In this document: piece after piece, positions 35,826-44,738 of the stretch | Position numbering within the stretch: the first letter of the stretch is position 1 | How the letters are laid out: the number at the start of each line of letters is the position of its first letter | Assembly (NCBI RefSeq): GCF_004519315.1 | Contig: NZ_SOZE01000006.1 | Span: forward strand, 1 to 64,000 | DNA length: 64,000 nt | Source: Mucilaginibacter psychrotolerans | Lineage (GTDB): Bacteria > Bacteroidota > Bacteroidia > Sphingobacteriales > Sphingobacteriaceae | Direction: 5' to 3' | Made by a program: the position numbers and the translations under genes | Notes under the pieces: generated by a model | What the model was told of the DNA's origin: nothing | The model's input: the letters and a program-made list of their open reading frames with translations, nothing else | The model's database searches: none

Positions 35826-35912
35826 AGTGTGTAGTGGGCAATATTTATTGTTCGCATTATAAATGTAAGCATACCCGGCTTACATTCAATGTGTTATGAT
35901 CGTTAAAAAAGG

Positions 35913-37403
35913 TTAAATCCGTATCCAATCGGTATTGCCTTGTTTGTTATCATTCAGTTGGAAACCTATTTGCTTTAGCCCCTCCCTTATCTTGTCAGAA
36001 GTGGCGTAATCCTTATTGGCCTTTGCCTGGTTGCGCAGGTTTACAATTAAACCAAGCAAACCGGCTGTGTCGCCTCCTTCGTTATCTTCTTGTTTCAACC
36101 CTAAAACATCATAAAAGAAATCGTTGTAGGTTTTCTTCATCCGTTCGAAAGTTGCGGCCGACACAGCACCCGAGTTGCGGGTAGCATCAGCAAATGAATT
36201 TGCCCACTTGGAAAGGTTGTTTAATGCCTCTAACGTCTTTGGCGAATTAAAATTGTCGTTCATGCCGTTATAGCAATCTTCGCATGCCGATGCAATCTCG
36301 TTCTCTGCCTCGTCATCAACAGCAACCAGGGGGTTTTGTTGCAATGCACTTAACTTTTTAGCGGCTTCGGCCAGTCTTTTATAGAATTTCTCGGCTGCAT
36401 CCAGTGCCTCGTTAGAAAAATCGACCGTACTGCGGTAGCTTGCCTGCAAAAAGAAAAAACGCACCACCATGGGGCTATAACCTCTTTTTAGTAAGGCGTG
36501 CGTGCCCTCAAACAACTCGTGCGGCAAGAAACTGTTTCCCAAAGATTTGGACATTTTTTGGCCGTTCACCGTAAGCATATTGGTATGCAACCAATAGCGG
36601 GCGGGCGTATTGCCACAACTGGCTACGTTTTGCGCAATCTCGTTGGTGTGGTGTGTGGCCATCAGGTCCATTCCGCCACCGTGGATATCGAACTGGTGCC
36701 CCAGGTATTTATTGCTCATGGCCGAGCACTCCAGGTGCCAGCCGGGGAAGCCTACGCCCCATGGCGATGGCCATTTCATCAGGTGCTCGGGCTTGGCCTT
36801 TATCCAAAGGGCAAAATCCAGCTTGCCGTGCTTTTCGTGCTGGCCGCCCAAAGCACGGGTGTTATTCAGCATATCTTCCAGCTTGCGACCGTTTAATATA
36901 CCGTAATCCTGGGTTTGGTTGTATTTCTCTACGTCGAAGTATATCGAACCATCCACCTCATAGGCGTAGCCTTTCTCCAATATCACTTTCACCAGCTCAA
37001 TCTGTTCGATGATATGGCCTGTGGCGGTAGGCTCTATGCTCGGCGGCAGGGCGTTGAAAATCTTCATCACATCGTGGAAATCCACGGTGTAGCGCTGCAC
37101 TATCTCCATAGGCTCTAAAGCCGATAGCCTTGCTTTTTTTGATACTTTATCCTCGCCCTCGTCTGCATCGCCCTCCAGGTGGCCGGCATCGGTAATATTG
37201 CGCACGTAGCGTACTTTGTAACCCAGGTGCAGCAGGTACCTGAAAATTAAATCGAAGCTGATAAAGGTGCGGCAGTTGCCCAAATGCACATCGCTATATA
37301 CGGTAGGCCCGCAAACATACATCCCTACATGGGGCGCATCAAGTGGGATAAATTCTTCTTTTTTACGTGTTAAACTGTTGTAAACAAACAATTTTTGTTC
37401 CAT
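35913..37403 (-). CDS. cysS: Cysteinyl-tRNA synthetase
   Basis: Class I aminoacyl-tRNA synthetase that charges tRNA(Cys). From ATG 37403 the product has 496 residues and starts in the normal way (Y-N-S-L-T-R-K-K-E-x-F). The zinc-binding Cys in Y-V-C-G-P-T-V-Y, the HIGH-equivalent D-V-H-L-G-N, the E-C-S-A-M and H-G-G-G-x-D-L zinc/cysteine pocket motifs, and K-M-S-K-S are all present. The longer frame starting at 37463 adds 20 residues foreign to the family. It is the last gene of a long minus-strand series that starts at mutL. Confidence 0.95.
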   Translation of the reverse strand: MEQKLFVYNSLTRKKEEFIPLDAPHVGMYVCGPTVYSDVHLGNCRTFISFDLIFRYLLHLGYKVRYVRNITDAGHLEGDADEGEDKVSKKARLSALEPMEIVQRYTVDFHDVMKIFNALPPSIEPTATGHIIEQIELVKVILEKGYAYEVDGSIYFDVEKYNQTQDYGILNGRKLEDMLNNTRALGGQHEKHGKLDFALWIKAKPEHLMKWPSPWGVGFPGWHLECSAMSNKYLGHQFDIHGGGMDLMATHHTNEIAQNVASCGNTPARYWLHTNMLTVNGQKMSKSLGNSFLPHELFEGTHALLKRGYSPMVVRFFFLQASYRSTVDFSNEALDAAEKFYKRLAEAAKKLSALQQNPLVAVDDEAENEIASACEDCYNGMNDNFNSPKTLEALNNLSKWANSFADATRNSGAVSAATFERMKKTYNDFFYDVLGLKQEDNEGGDTAGLLGLIVNLRNQAKANKDYATSDKIREGLKQIGFQLNDNKQGNTDWIRI

Positions 37404-37475
37404 GAGCGCAAACTTACAATTTTTAGGGTTCAAGTATGATAAATCCCGGCCTATCTCATTCAATATTACCCAAAC

Positions 37476-38318
37476 TTAACTATTCAGCAAAAAACCAAAA
37501 GTGTACCTGGGCTGATAGCCGAAGTACCGTGTAGCTTTCCCACAATCATAAACCCTATCAATGCTTTGCGGAAATTGCCAGCCTTTAGCCGTGTAGATAG
37601 CCTCTGCCTGCGGGTAATATTTCAGGATTACCGCTCGCGGATTATGCTTAAGCTCCACAACGTCTTCCCTTCTAAACGGCGAACCGCTGCTGATGTTGAA
37701 TAGCTCGAAATTGGCGAAATCTGCCTCCAACGCCAGGCGCAGGGCTTCGGCACCGTCGCGTTCATCCAGTCCACGATAGAGACGATGGTTCAGCTTAAGA
37801 TTATCATCTTCGGGCAAAAACCGCCCAACGCGATAAACGGAGGCCTGCAGGCCTTCCTTATTGAAAAAATCGCGGCAAAGCTGTTCTGCGGCTTGCTTGG
37901 AAATATCGTAGATATCGCGTGGGCGCTCTATAAGTGTTTCGTCAACCCAAACGGCTTTATCCTTATCTACCATGGCCTCGCCATAAATGGATGTAGTGCT
38001 GGTGTACAAGAACTTACTAACACCCTGCGCTACACAGGCTTCCAGCAAATTCAGTGTACCCAGGATATTGGCTTGTATAAACGGTTCGCGGGGATAGCCC
38101 AGCTCATAATGCTTGCCGTGAAGGGCCGCTGTATGGATAATGGCATCGAAGCCCTTTACTGCGGAGGCTACCGCTGCCTTATCTTGTATATCTATAAGTG
38201 CATTTGTGGTATCGGCCGGTATTAAATCGATACCGGCAACCTGGTGGCCGTATGCTTTAAGTTGCCTTACGGTTGCACTGCCTAACTGGCCCGAGGAGCC
38301 GGTAACCAAAACATTCAT
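37476..38318 (-). CDS. NAD-dependent epimerase/dehydratase
   Basis: A 280-residue extended short-chain dehydrogenase. The Rossmann motif G-S-S-G-Q-L-G is at residues 7-13, followed by D31-type acidic end (G-I-D) for NAD and the catalytic Y-x-x-x-K (Y-D-I-S-K), with the upstream T-S-T-T-S-I-Y-G serine/threonine motif. It belongs to nucleotide-sugar or polyol epimerases/reductases; the substrate is not inferable. It is located between the EEP nuclease (31-base gap) and cysS (72-base gap to its ATG) on the same strand. Confidence 0.88.
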   Translation of the reverse strand: MNVLVTGSSGQLGSATVRQLKAYGHQVAGIDLIPADTTNALIDIQDKAAVASAVKGFDAIIHTAALHGKHYELGYPREPFIQANILGTLNLLEACVAQGVSKFLYTSTTSIYGEAMVDKDKAVWVDETLIERPRDIYDISKQAAEQLCRDFFNKEGLQASVYRVGRFLPEDDNLKLNHRLYRGLDERDGAEALRLALEADFANFELFNISSGSPFRREDVVELKHNPRAVILKYYPQAEAIYTAKGWQFPQSIDRVYDCGKATRYFGYQPRYTFGFLLNS

Positions 38319-38349
38319 AAAGGGGGTATGTATAGCGGGGTAATCTAAT

Positions 38350-39459
38350 TTATTTTAACAGTACATCGGCCCATACCGGGTAATGGTCCGAAAGTTTCTT
38401 TTGGATGATCTGATAGTTCAATATATCAAACTGCGGGCTCACCATAATATAATCTATCTGGTAGTTGGGGAAATCGCCGTTATAGGTTCGCCCCAGGCCC
38501 GAGCCTTTCTCCAGGAAAGCGTTTTTCATGCCCAGCGCCATCGTGTTAACGGCAAACGAAGCTGGCGTATCGTTAAAATCACCGGAATAGATGTATGGAT
38601 AGGGACACTCTTTGGCGTGAGCCTTTACGGTGTAAACCTGATCGGCGCGTTTCAGGAAAGCTATCTTAAGTTTAGTGCCCAGGCGCTTGGTGGCCGTCAT
38701 ATTGGTTTTGCCTTTTTTGGATACCTCGCCCAGGTATTTGTAATCTTCCGGCTCGAACTTGATGGATTGCAGGTGCATACTATACAGCCTTATCTTCTTG
38801 TCGCCCTTCTGAATATCGACGAAGAGGCATTGGTTTCCCGTCATTTTACCCGAAAGCGAAACCAGCCCGAAGTTAAAAATAGGGTAGCGCGAGAAGATAG
38901 CCATGCCCGATGCCTGGTCGTAATTTACATCGAAGGGTTCGAAATAATAGAACTCGCTGTTCAATATCTTTTTAATGGAGTCTATCATATCGTACTGCCC
39001 GCGCCGACGGGTATAAAACTCCTGTATGCCTATTACATCAGGATTATTCTGGGCAATGAGTTCCAGTATTTCATGCTTGGTAGAAATATCGTTATTGGCC
39101 CCGTAGCGCTTAAAATCGTGCGCGTTGTAGGTCATGATACGCAGCGAATTGGGTTGTGTTGGCCTGGCGATATCTTTTTGCGTGCGGAAGCCGATATTAT
39201 TGACCAAAACCTTATACCCCATGAGGATAGTGATTGCCGACAGCGCGAAATACAGCCTGCGCCTGAACAACCAATAAACCACCATAATCAGATTGAACAA
39301 CAGCAAAGGCGGATAAGCCAACCCGAAGAACGCGATGAGCCAGGCCTTTCGCGGATCGAGGTAGGGGGCCAGGTAACTCAGCAACAAAGCCAGGCACAAC
39401 GCATAATTGCACCACAACAATATCTTGCCGAAAAACCCTAAGCTTTTTTTATCCTTCAT
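38350..39459 (-). CDS. Membrane-anchored endonuclease/exonuclease/phosphatase-family protein
   Basis: 369 residues: two or three transmembrane helices in the first 90, then an EEP (DNase I-like) domain. Motifs run in order: Y-N-A-H-D-F (Asn and following His), I-G-I-Q-E-F (metal-binding Glu), S-M-H-L-Q-S, S-G-D-F-N-D-T-P (Asp/Asn), and the closing Y-Q-I-D-Y-I-M-V with S-D-H-Y-P-V (catalytic Asp-His). The superfamily includes nucleases, lipid phosphatases and sphingomyelinases; the membrane anchor places the active domain outside the cytosol and suggests a phosphodiesterase acting on lipid or extracellular DNA. It overlaps the upstream rhomboid gene by 11 bases. Confidence 0.88.
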   Translation of the reverse strand: MKDKKSLGFFGKILLWCNYALCLALLLSYLAPYLDPRKAWLIAFFGLAYPPLLLFNLIMVVYWLFRRRLYFALSAITILMGYKVLVNNIGFRTQKDIARPTQPNSLRIMTYNAHDFKRYGANNDISTKHEILELIAQNNPDVIGIQEFYTRRRGQYDMIDSIKKILNSEFYYFEPFDVNYDQASGMAIFSRYPIFNFGLVSLSGKMTGNQCLFVDIQKGDKKIRLYSMHLQSIKFEPEDYKYLGEVSKKGKTNMTATKRLGTKLKIAFLKRADQVYTVKAHAKECPYPYIYSGDFNDTPASFAVNTMALGMKNAFLEKGSGLGRTYNGDFPNYQIDYIMVSPQFDILNYQIIQKKLSDHYPVWADVLLK

Positions 39460-40330
39460 TATGGTTGCTTGCGCGGGACAGTGTTTCTTTCTCCTGCTTG
39501 CTCAGACTATCGTAGCCGGATGCGGAAATTTTATCTAAAATACGGTCGATTTCGTCTTGCCGGGGCATATTAGCCGCTTTTTTTTGCGGATGGTTAAAGC
39601 TTACCACTTTCATTTTGGGTTTAGGGGCAAACAGTTTGTTGATACCCATTATCCAATCGTTGCCCTTTTGCATTTGCTTGATATACACAAAACCGAATAA
39701 AGCACCACCAAGGTGGGCAATTTCGCCGCCAGCGTTGCCGCCGGCAATGCTCAAATAATCTAACAAAACAATAAAAAGGGCAACCCATTTTAGCTTAACA
39801 GGGCCAATAAATATGATGGATATGGTATAATCGGGCAGTAGCGTAGCAGTGGCCACAATAACGGCCATTACACTGGCCGATGCGCCAACAATAACACCTC
39901 CTGCCGCAGCATTCATGCTGGTAAAAGCAGGGAATATATTATAAGCGGCTACAAATAAAAACCCGCCTGTAAGGCCGCCCAAGAGGTACAATCCAATTGT
40001 ACGCTTATTGCCCACAAATTCTTCAAATATTTGCCCAAACCAATACAGCCATAGCATATTAAACAAAATGTGCAACACGCCTGCATGCATAAACATGTAG
40101 GTAAATGGTGTCCAGAAACGGAAAAGCAGGGTGTGCAGGTCGGCTGGTAACAGTAGATATTTTTCTGATAGTGCAATAATAGCGCTATTACCAAACCCGC
40201 GGAATAACTGCTCGATGATAGCGGGTACATTGATACCCAAATAAACAATCACATTTATGCCTATAAGCAATGTGAGTTTATTGCCCGACTTTAGTAATTT
40301 ATATTGGATATCTCGCCAAAGAGTGTTCAT
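39449..40330 (-). CDS. Rhomboid-family intramembrane serine protease (second of a pair)
   Basis: A 293-residue membrane protein with about six transmembrane helices. It has the rhomboid H-x-x-x-x-H-x-x-x-N motif (H-A-G-V-L-H-I-L-F-N, 82-91), catalytic Ser151 in G-A-S-A-S and His206 in A-H-L-G-G. The C-terminal 60 residues form a charged cytosolic tail (K-K-A-A-N-M-P-R-Q-D-E-I-D-R-I-L-D-K) typical of Bacteroidota rhomboids. Both catalytic residues are present, so it should be active. It follows another rhomboid gene by 37 bases and overlaps the EEP gene by 11. Confidence 0.92.
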   Translation of the reverse strand: MNTLWRDIQYKLLKSGNKLTLLIGINVIVYLGINVPAIIEQLFRGFGNSAIIALSEKYLLLPADLHTLLFRFWTPFTYMFMHAGVLHILFNMLWLYWFGQIFEEFVGNKRTIGLYLLGGLTGGFLFVAAYNIFPAFTSMNAAAGGVIVGASASVMAVIVATATLLPDYTISIIFIGPVKLKWVALFIVLLDYLSIAGGNAGGEIAHLGGALFGFVYIKQMQKGNDWIMGINKLFAPKPKMKVVSFNHPQKKAANMPRQDEIDRILDKISASGYDSLSKQEKETLSRASNHNEG

Positions 40331-40367
40331 AAACGGTAGCGGTATTTGCTATGTTAACAAATGAAAA

Positions 40368-41084
40368 TTAATAGTAATTGTTTGTCTTTTTCATACCCCA
40401 TATTTTAATTAAAATAAAGCCGATAAGCGCACCGCCCAAATGAGCGAAATGTGCAACATTATCGCCGGGTGCCTGCCTTACTCCAGAAAAAAGTTCCAAA
40501 ATAACGTAGCCAATGACATAATATTTAGCTTTAATAGGAACTGGTAAAAAAATGATCATCATTTCAAGTTCGGGAAATAACAAACCAAAGCCAACTAAAA
40601 TACCGAATACAGCTCCCGAGGCACCAACCATAGGGAAATTATAAATGCTGTATAATTTTATAGCCTGTTCCTGCCCTCCGCCATAATTAAAATAAGAACT
40701 TTCAACTTCGGGATGTGGTATAGTAAATGTTCCGGTTATCCCATGCAGTTGTATCGCTTGCACGACCATATATAGCGCAAATGCACCAAGACCTGTAATG
40801 AAATAGTAATTAAAAAAACGCTTGGAACCCATTGTCTGTTCGAGTATGGGGCCGAACATAAAGACGGCAAACATATTAAAGAAGATATGTGTAAATCCGC
40901 CATGCATAAACATGTAAGTTATAGGCTGCCATGGTTTAAACAACGGCGATGCCGGGTAAAAAGCGCCCAAAAGCTTCTCAAGTTCAACAAATTGCTGCAA
41001 GGCGTAGGTTGCTACAAAGAAAAGAATATTGATGATGATAAGGTTTTTAACAACCGGTGTTAAATTGGCAAATGGTGATTGCAT
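40368..41084 (-). CDS. Rhomboid-family intramembrane serine protease (first of a pair)
   Basis: A 238-residue rhomboid protease with six transmembrane segments. H-G-G-F-T-H-I-F-F-N is at 61-70, catalytic Ser156 in G-A-S-G-A-V-F-G and His215 in F-A-H-L-G-G. A loop of about 35 residues between helices (about 112-150, with N-Y-G-G-G-Q-E-Q) is longer than in its neighbour. It lacks the long cytosolic tail of the second rhomboid. It starts 32 bases after the mutL stop. The tandem pair suggests division of substrates; none can be predicted. Confidence 0.92.
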   Translation of the reverse strand: MQSPFANLTPVVKNLIIINILFFVATYALQQFVELEKLLGAFYPASPLFKPWQPITYMFMHGGFTHIFFNMFAVFMFGPILEQTMGSKRFFNYYFITGLGAFALYMVVQAIQLHGITGTFTIPHPEVESSYFNYGGGQEQAIKLYSIYNFPMVGASGAVFGILVGFGLLFPELEMMIIFLPVPIKAKYYVIGYVILELFSGVRQAPGDNVAHFAHLGGALIGFILIKIWGMKKTNNYY

Positions 41085-41116
41085 GTGTATGTTAAAATAT
41101 ATTTAAGGCCTTCAGG

Positions 41117-42970
41117 TTATTTCTCAAACCGCTCGGCTAATTCGTTCAATGTAAAGGTAGTAATTACAGGCTTGCCATTCAGGGCCAAATTTGGCATCTG
41201 GCAGGCAAAAAGCTGGTCTATCAGTTGGTTCATCTCTTCCATAGATAATTTTACGCCGGTTTTTATGGCAGCGTTGCGCGCCAGCGAGCGGGCAAGGTTA
41301 TCGCGTTTATCTAACTTTAAAATAGCCAGGTTGTTTTTAAACCCCTCCAGCAGATGTTCCAGCAGCTCGTGCTCGTTGGCATTGTTGATATCTGCGGGGA
41401 TGCCCTCTACCACCACCGTGTTTTTGCCAAATTCGCGTATATCGAAACCCAGGGCGCGTATATCGGGCAAAAGCTCTCTCAATAACTCAAAATCGGCACT
41501 ATTTAGTGTAACCGATTGCGGAAATAAGCTCTGCTGGCTCACGCCGCTATGGTTCTGCAATTGCTGCAGGTAGCGTTCGTACAAAATACGCTCGTGTGCC
41601 CATTGCTGGTGTATGAGCATGAATCCCGATTTGATCTGCGAGAGGATAAACCGGTTATGCACCTGGAAAAACTGCTTCTCGCTGCTTTTGCTTATCTCCT
41701 GATCATTCACCGAGGTGCTTTGCTGTTCGTGCATCTCGTGCTGCAGGTTCTCATCGCGCCGGGCAATTTCGTACAGCGTATCCCAGTTTTTGGGTATGGC
41801 TTGCTGCGGACTGCCGCTATCGCGCAGGAAAGGAAATTCGCGTGCGGGCCGTTTCTCTGCTGCAAAGGGGTTAAAATCGGGGTTGAAGGCAATGGTAGGC
41901 TGAACGATTTCCTCGAAAGGCTTTTGCGTAATAAGGTGCCCTATGCTGTTCTCCTGGTCAAAATCCAAGGTCGGCGTTATATTGTATTTACCCAGCGAAC
42001 GTTTCACGGCCGAGCGGATGATGGCGTAAATGGCTTTCTCGTCCTGATACTTAATTTCCGTTTTGGTTGGATGTACGTTGATATCTATCTTGGATGGGTC
42101 GATATCGATAAACAGCACATACAGCGGGTAGGCATCCTCGGGCAACAGCTCTTCAAATGCCGTGAGCACCGCATGGTTCAGATAAGCATCCTTAATAAAA
42201 CGGTTGTTCACAAAGAAGAACTGTTCGCCGCGTGTTTTGCGGGCAAACTCGGGCTTGCCTACGTAACCGTTCAGGCGGATGATGGTGGTATCTTCCTCCA
42301 CAGGCACCAATCGCTGGTTATAATTATTCCCTAATAAGTGTATGATGCGTTGCTTTAACGATGCAGCAGGCAGGTGGTAAACTTCCTGCCCATCGTGGTG
42401 CATGGTTAAAAACACACCCGGGTTGGCCAGTGCCACGCGCTGAAATTCATCTATAATATGGCGCATCTCCACCGGGTTGCTTTTTAAAAAGTTGCGGCGG
42501 GCGGGCGTATTATAAAAAAGGTTCTTGATGGATATAGAAGTACCCGTATTGGCCGAGCAGGGTTCCTGCTTTATCACTTCGCTGCCTTCAATGCAAATGC
42601 AGGTACCCAGTTCATCCTCGTGGCGGCGGCTTTTCAGTTCTACCTGCGCAATGGCGGCAATAGATGCCATCGCCTCGCCGCGAAAACCCATGGTACGGAT
42701 GGCAAAAAGGTCCTCCGCCTTGCGTATTTTTGATGTGGCGTGCCGCTCAAAGCACATGCGGGCATCGGTAAGGCTCATGCCGCAGCCATTATCTATTACC
42801 TGTATCAATGCTTTGCCGGCATCTTTCAATATCAGCTGTATTTTATCCGCACCTGCATCTATAGCATTCTCTATCAATTCTTTTACTGCCGATGCGGGGC
42901 GCTGCACCACTTCGCCTGCGGCTATCTGGTTGGCTACCGAATCGGGTAAAAGCTGTATTATATCTGGCAT
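41117..42970 (-). CDS. mutL: DNA mismatch repair protein MutL
   Basis: A 617-residue GHKL ATPase that couples MutS mismatch recognition to strand removal. The ATPase motifs are intact: E31-L-I-E-N35-A-x-D-A, D60-x-G-x-G64 and G-F-R-G-E-A-M-A-S-I. The transducer (K-I-D-I-N-V-H-P-T-K) and a poorly conserved linker follow. In the C-terminal dimerisation domain the endonuclease metal motif D-Q-H-A-x2-E-x4-E is altered to H-Q-Q-W-A-H-E-R-I-L-Y-E (454-465), so nicking activity is doubtful. It is first in the minus-strand series with two rhomboids, the EEP protein, an epimerase and cysS. Confidence 0.95.
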   Translation of the reverse strand: MPDIIQLLPDSVANQIAAGEVVQRPASAVKELIENAIDAGADKIQLILKDAGKALIQVIDNGCGMSLTDARMCFERHATSKIRKAEDLFAIRTMGFRGEAMASIAAIAQVELKSRRHEDELGTCICIEGSEVIKQEPCSANTGTSISIKNLFYNTPARRNFLKSNPVEMRHIIDEFQRVALANPGVFLTMHHDGQEVYHLPAASLKQRIIHLLGNNYNQRLVPVEEDTTIIRLNGYVGKPEFARKTRGEQFFFVNNRFIKDAYLNHAVLTAFEELLPEDAYPLYVLFIDIDPSKIDINVHPTKTEIKYQDEKAIYAIIRSAVKRSLGKYNITPTLDFDQENSIGHLITQKPFEEIVQPTIAFNPDFNPFAAEKRPAREFPFLRDSGSPQQAIPKNWDTLYEIARRDENLQHEMHEQQSTSVNDQEISKSSEKQFFQVHNRFILSQIKSGFMLIHQQWAHERILYERYLQQLQNHSGVSQQSLFPQSVTLNSADFELLRELLPDIRALGFDIREFGKNTVVVEGIPADINNANEHELLEHLLEGFKNNLAILKLDKRDNLARSLARNAAIKTGVKLSMEEMNQLIDQLFACQMPNLALNGKPVITTFTLNELAERFEK

Positions 42971-43106
42971 TTAAACGTATTTCCCTCCTCCCGATTTTCC
43001 CGGGATCAATTTCGATGCTAAATTAAATATTTGATTGCATAACTTTACCTTTACATGTTTGTATATACTTTCAACGTTATCTAATTTACATCCACCTGTT
43101 TTTTAT

Positions 43107-44738
43107 ATGAAGAAACTCTGGCCCTTGCTGTTTGTTCTGATTGCCGCTTGTAAGCAAAAAGAATACAATGCCGATACCCTCGTAAAAAATGCCCTCGTTT
43201 ACACTGTCGACAGCAACTTTACTACCGCCAATGCCTTCGTTATTAGCAACGGCAAAATAATAGCCGTAGGCAACGCCGATACCCTCGAACAAAAATATTT
43301 AGCCAAAGAAACCATTGATGCCGGCGGCAAAGCCGTTTACCCCGGCTTTATTGATGCCCACGCGCACTTTTATGAATATGGCTTGGGCTTACAGGAAGTA
43401 AAACTGGTGGGCAGCAAAAGCTGGCAGGCGGTGGTGGATACCGTAAGTGCTTACGCCCGCAAAAACTCCGAAGGCTGGATCATAGGCAATGGCTGGGACC
43501 AAAACATCTGGGCCGTAAAACAATTCCCCAACAAAGCCAAACTCGATTCCTTATTCCCGGTTCGCCCGGTTATTCTGAGCAGGATAGACGGCCACGCCGC
43601 CATAGCCAACCAGGCTGCTTTAAATATAGCCGGCATTAAACCCGGCCAAACCATCACCGGCGGGCAGATAGAAACCATCGGCGGCGAACTTACCGGCATA
43701 CTGGTTGATAATGCCGTGGGCATAGTAACCCGCAAAATACCCGAGCCAAGCGAGCAGATTGTGCAATCGGCCTTACTGGATGCGCAGCGCAACTGCTTTG
43801 CCGTGGGTTTAACCACCGTGGATGATTGCGGCCTGCCCTACACCATGGTAAGCACCATTGCATCGTTACAGCACAAAGGCGACCTGAAGATGCGCATGTA
43901 CCTGATGCTGGCCGACAAAGAAGAAAATTACGAATACCTGTTTAAACGTGGTGCCTACAAAACACCATCGCTGAACGTACGTGCGTTTAAGGTATATGCC
44001 GATGGTGCCCTCGGTTCGCGCGGGGCCTGCCTTTTAAAACCTTATGCTGATAAAGCGAATTGGAACGGCTTTTTGCTGAGCAGCAAGGCGCATTTTGAAG
44101 AAGTGGCCAAAAAGATAGCCGCCAACGGTTTCCAGATGTGTACGCATGCCATAGGCGATTCGGCCAACCGGGTGATACTGAAAGTGTATGCCGATGTACT
44201 GAAAGGCAAGAACGATAAACGTTGGCGTATTGAGCATTCGCAGATCGTATCCCCGCAGGATGTAAAATACTTTGGCGAGTACAGCATCATCCCATCGGTG
44301 CAGCCAACGCATGCCACATCTGATATGGCATGGGCCATCAACCGCCTGGGTACCGAGCGACTTAAAAGTGCTTACGCTTATAAAGACCTGATGAAGCAAA
44401 ACGGCTGGATACCGCTGGGTACCGATTTCCCGGTAGAAAATATTAACCCCATGTACACGTTTTATGCTGCCGTGGTACGCAAGGACCTGAAGGGCTCGCC
44501 TGCCACAGGTTTCCAAATGAATAACGCCCTCAGCCGCATTGAAGCCTTACGGGGCATGACCGTTTGGGCGGCCAAAGCCAACTTTGAGGAGAAAGAAAAG
44601 GGCAGCATAGAAGTAGGCAAATATGCCGATTTTGTGATACTGGATAAGGATATAATGAAGGTGGATGGCAGCGAGCTGCCTAATGTGAAAGTAATAAAGA
44701 CATATATCAATGGTGTTAAGGTTTATGACCAAAAATAG
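43107..44738 (+). CDS. Amidohydrolase (YtcJ-like) lipoprotein
   Basis: From ATG 43107 (543 residues) a lipoprotein signal ends in L-I-A-A-C (Cys15). The longer frame from 43035 hides this signal and is rejected. It has an amidohydrolase_3/urease-like TIM barrel: metal ligands H-x-H in I-D-A-H-A-H-F, K-V-Y-A-D-G-A-L-G-S-R-G, T-H-A-I-G-D, the E-H-S-Q segment, and G-T-D-F-P-V, closing with G-K-Y-A-D-F-V-I-L-D. Such YtcJ-like enzymes hydrolyse N-acyl or cyclic amide bonds; the substrate is unknown. It overlaps the next gene's start by 14 bases. Confidence 0.9.
   Translation: MKKLWPLLFVLIAACKQKEYNADTLVKNALVYTVDSNFTTANAFVISNGKIIAVGNADTLEQKYLAKETIDAGGKAVYPGFIDAHAHFYEYGLGLQEVKLVGSKSWQAVVDTVSAYARKNSEGWIIGNGWDQNIWAVKQFPNKAKLDSLFPVRPVILSRIDGHAAIANQAALNIAGIKPGQTITGGQIETIGGELTGILVDNAVGIVTRKIPEPSEQIVQSALLDAQRNCFAVGLTTVDDCGLPYTMVSTIASLQHKGDLKMRMYLMLADKEENYEYLFKRGAYKTPSLNVRAFKVYADGALGSRGACLLKPYADKANWNGFLLSSKAHFEEVAKKIAANGFQMCTHAIGDSANRVILKVYADVLKGKNDKRWRIEHSQIVSPQDVKYFGEYSIIPSVQPTHATSDMAWAINRLGTERLKSAYAYKDLMKQNGWIPLGTDFPVENINPMYTFYAAVVRKDLKGSPATGFQMNNALSRIEALRGMTVWAAKANFEEKEKGSIEVGKYADFVILDKDIMKVDGSELPNVKVIKTYINGVKVYDQK

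Noticed and set aside
38383..39441. 352-residue plus-strand open frame opposite the EEP gene
   Set aside because: A long shadow frame. The minus-strand EEP protein has a complete set of catalytic motifs; the plus frame has none.
41549..42334. 261-residue plus-strand open frame opposite mutL
   Set aside because: Antisense to a conserved housekeeping gene, with no recognisable domain.
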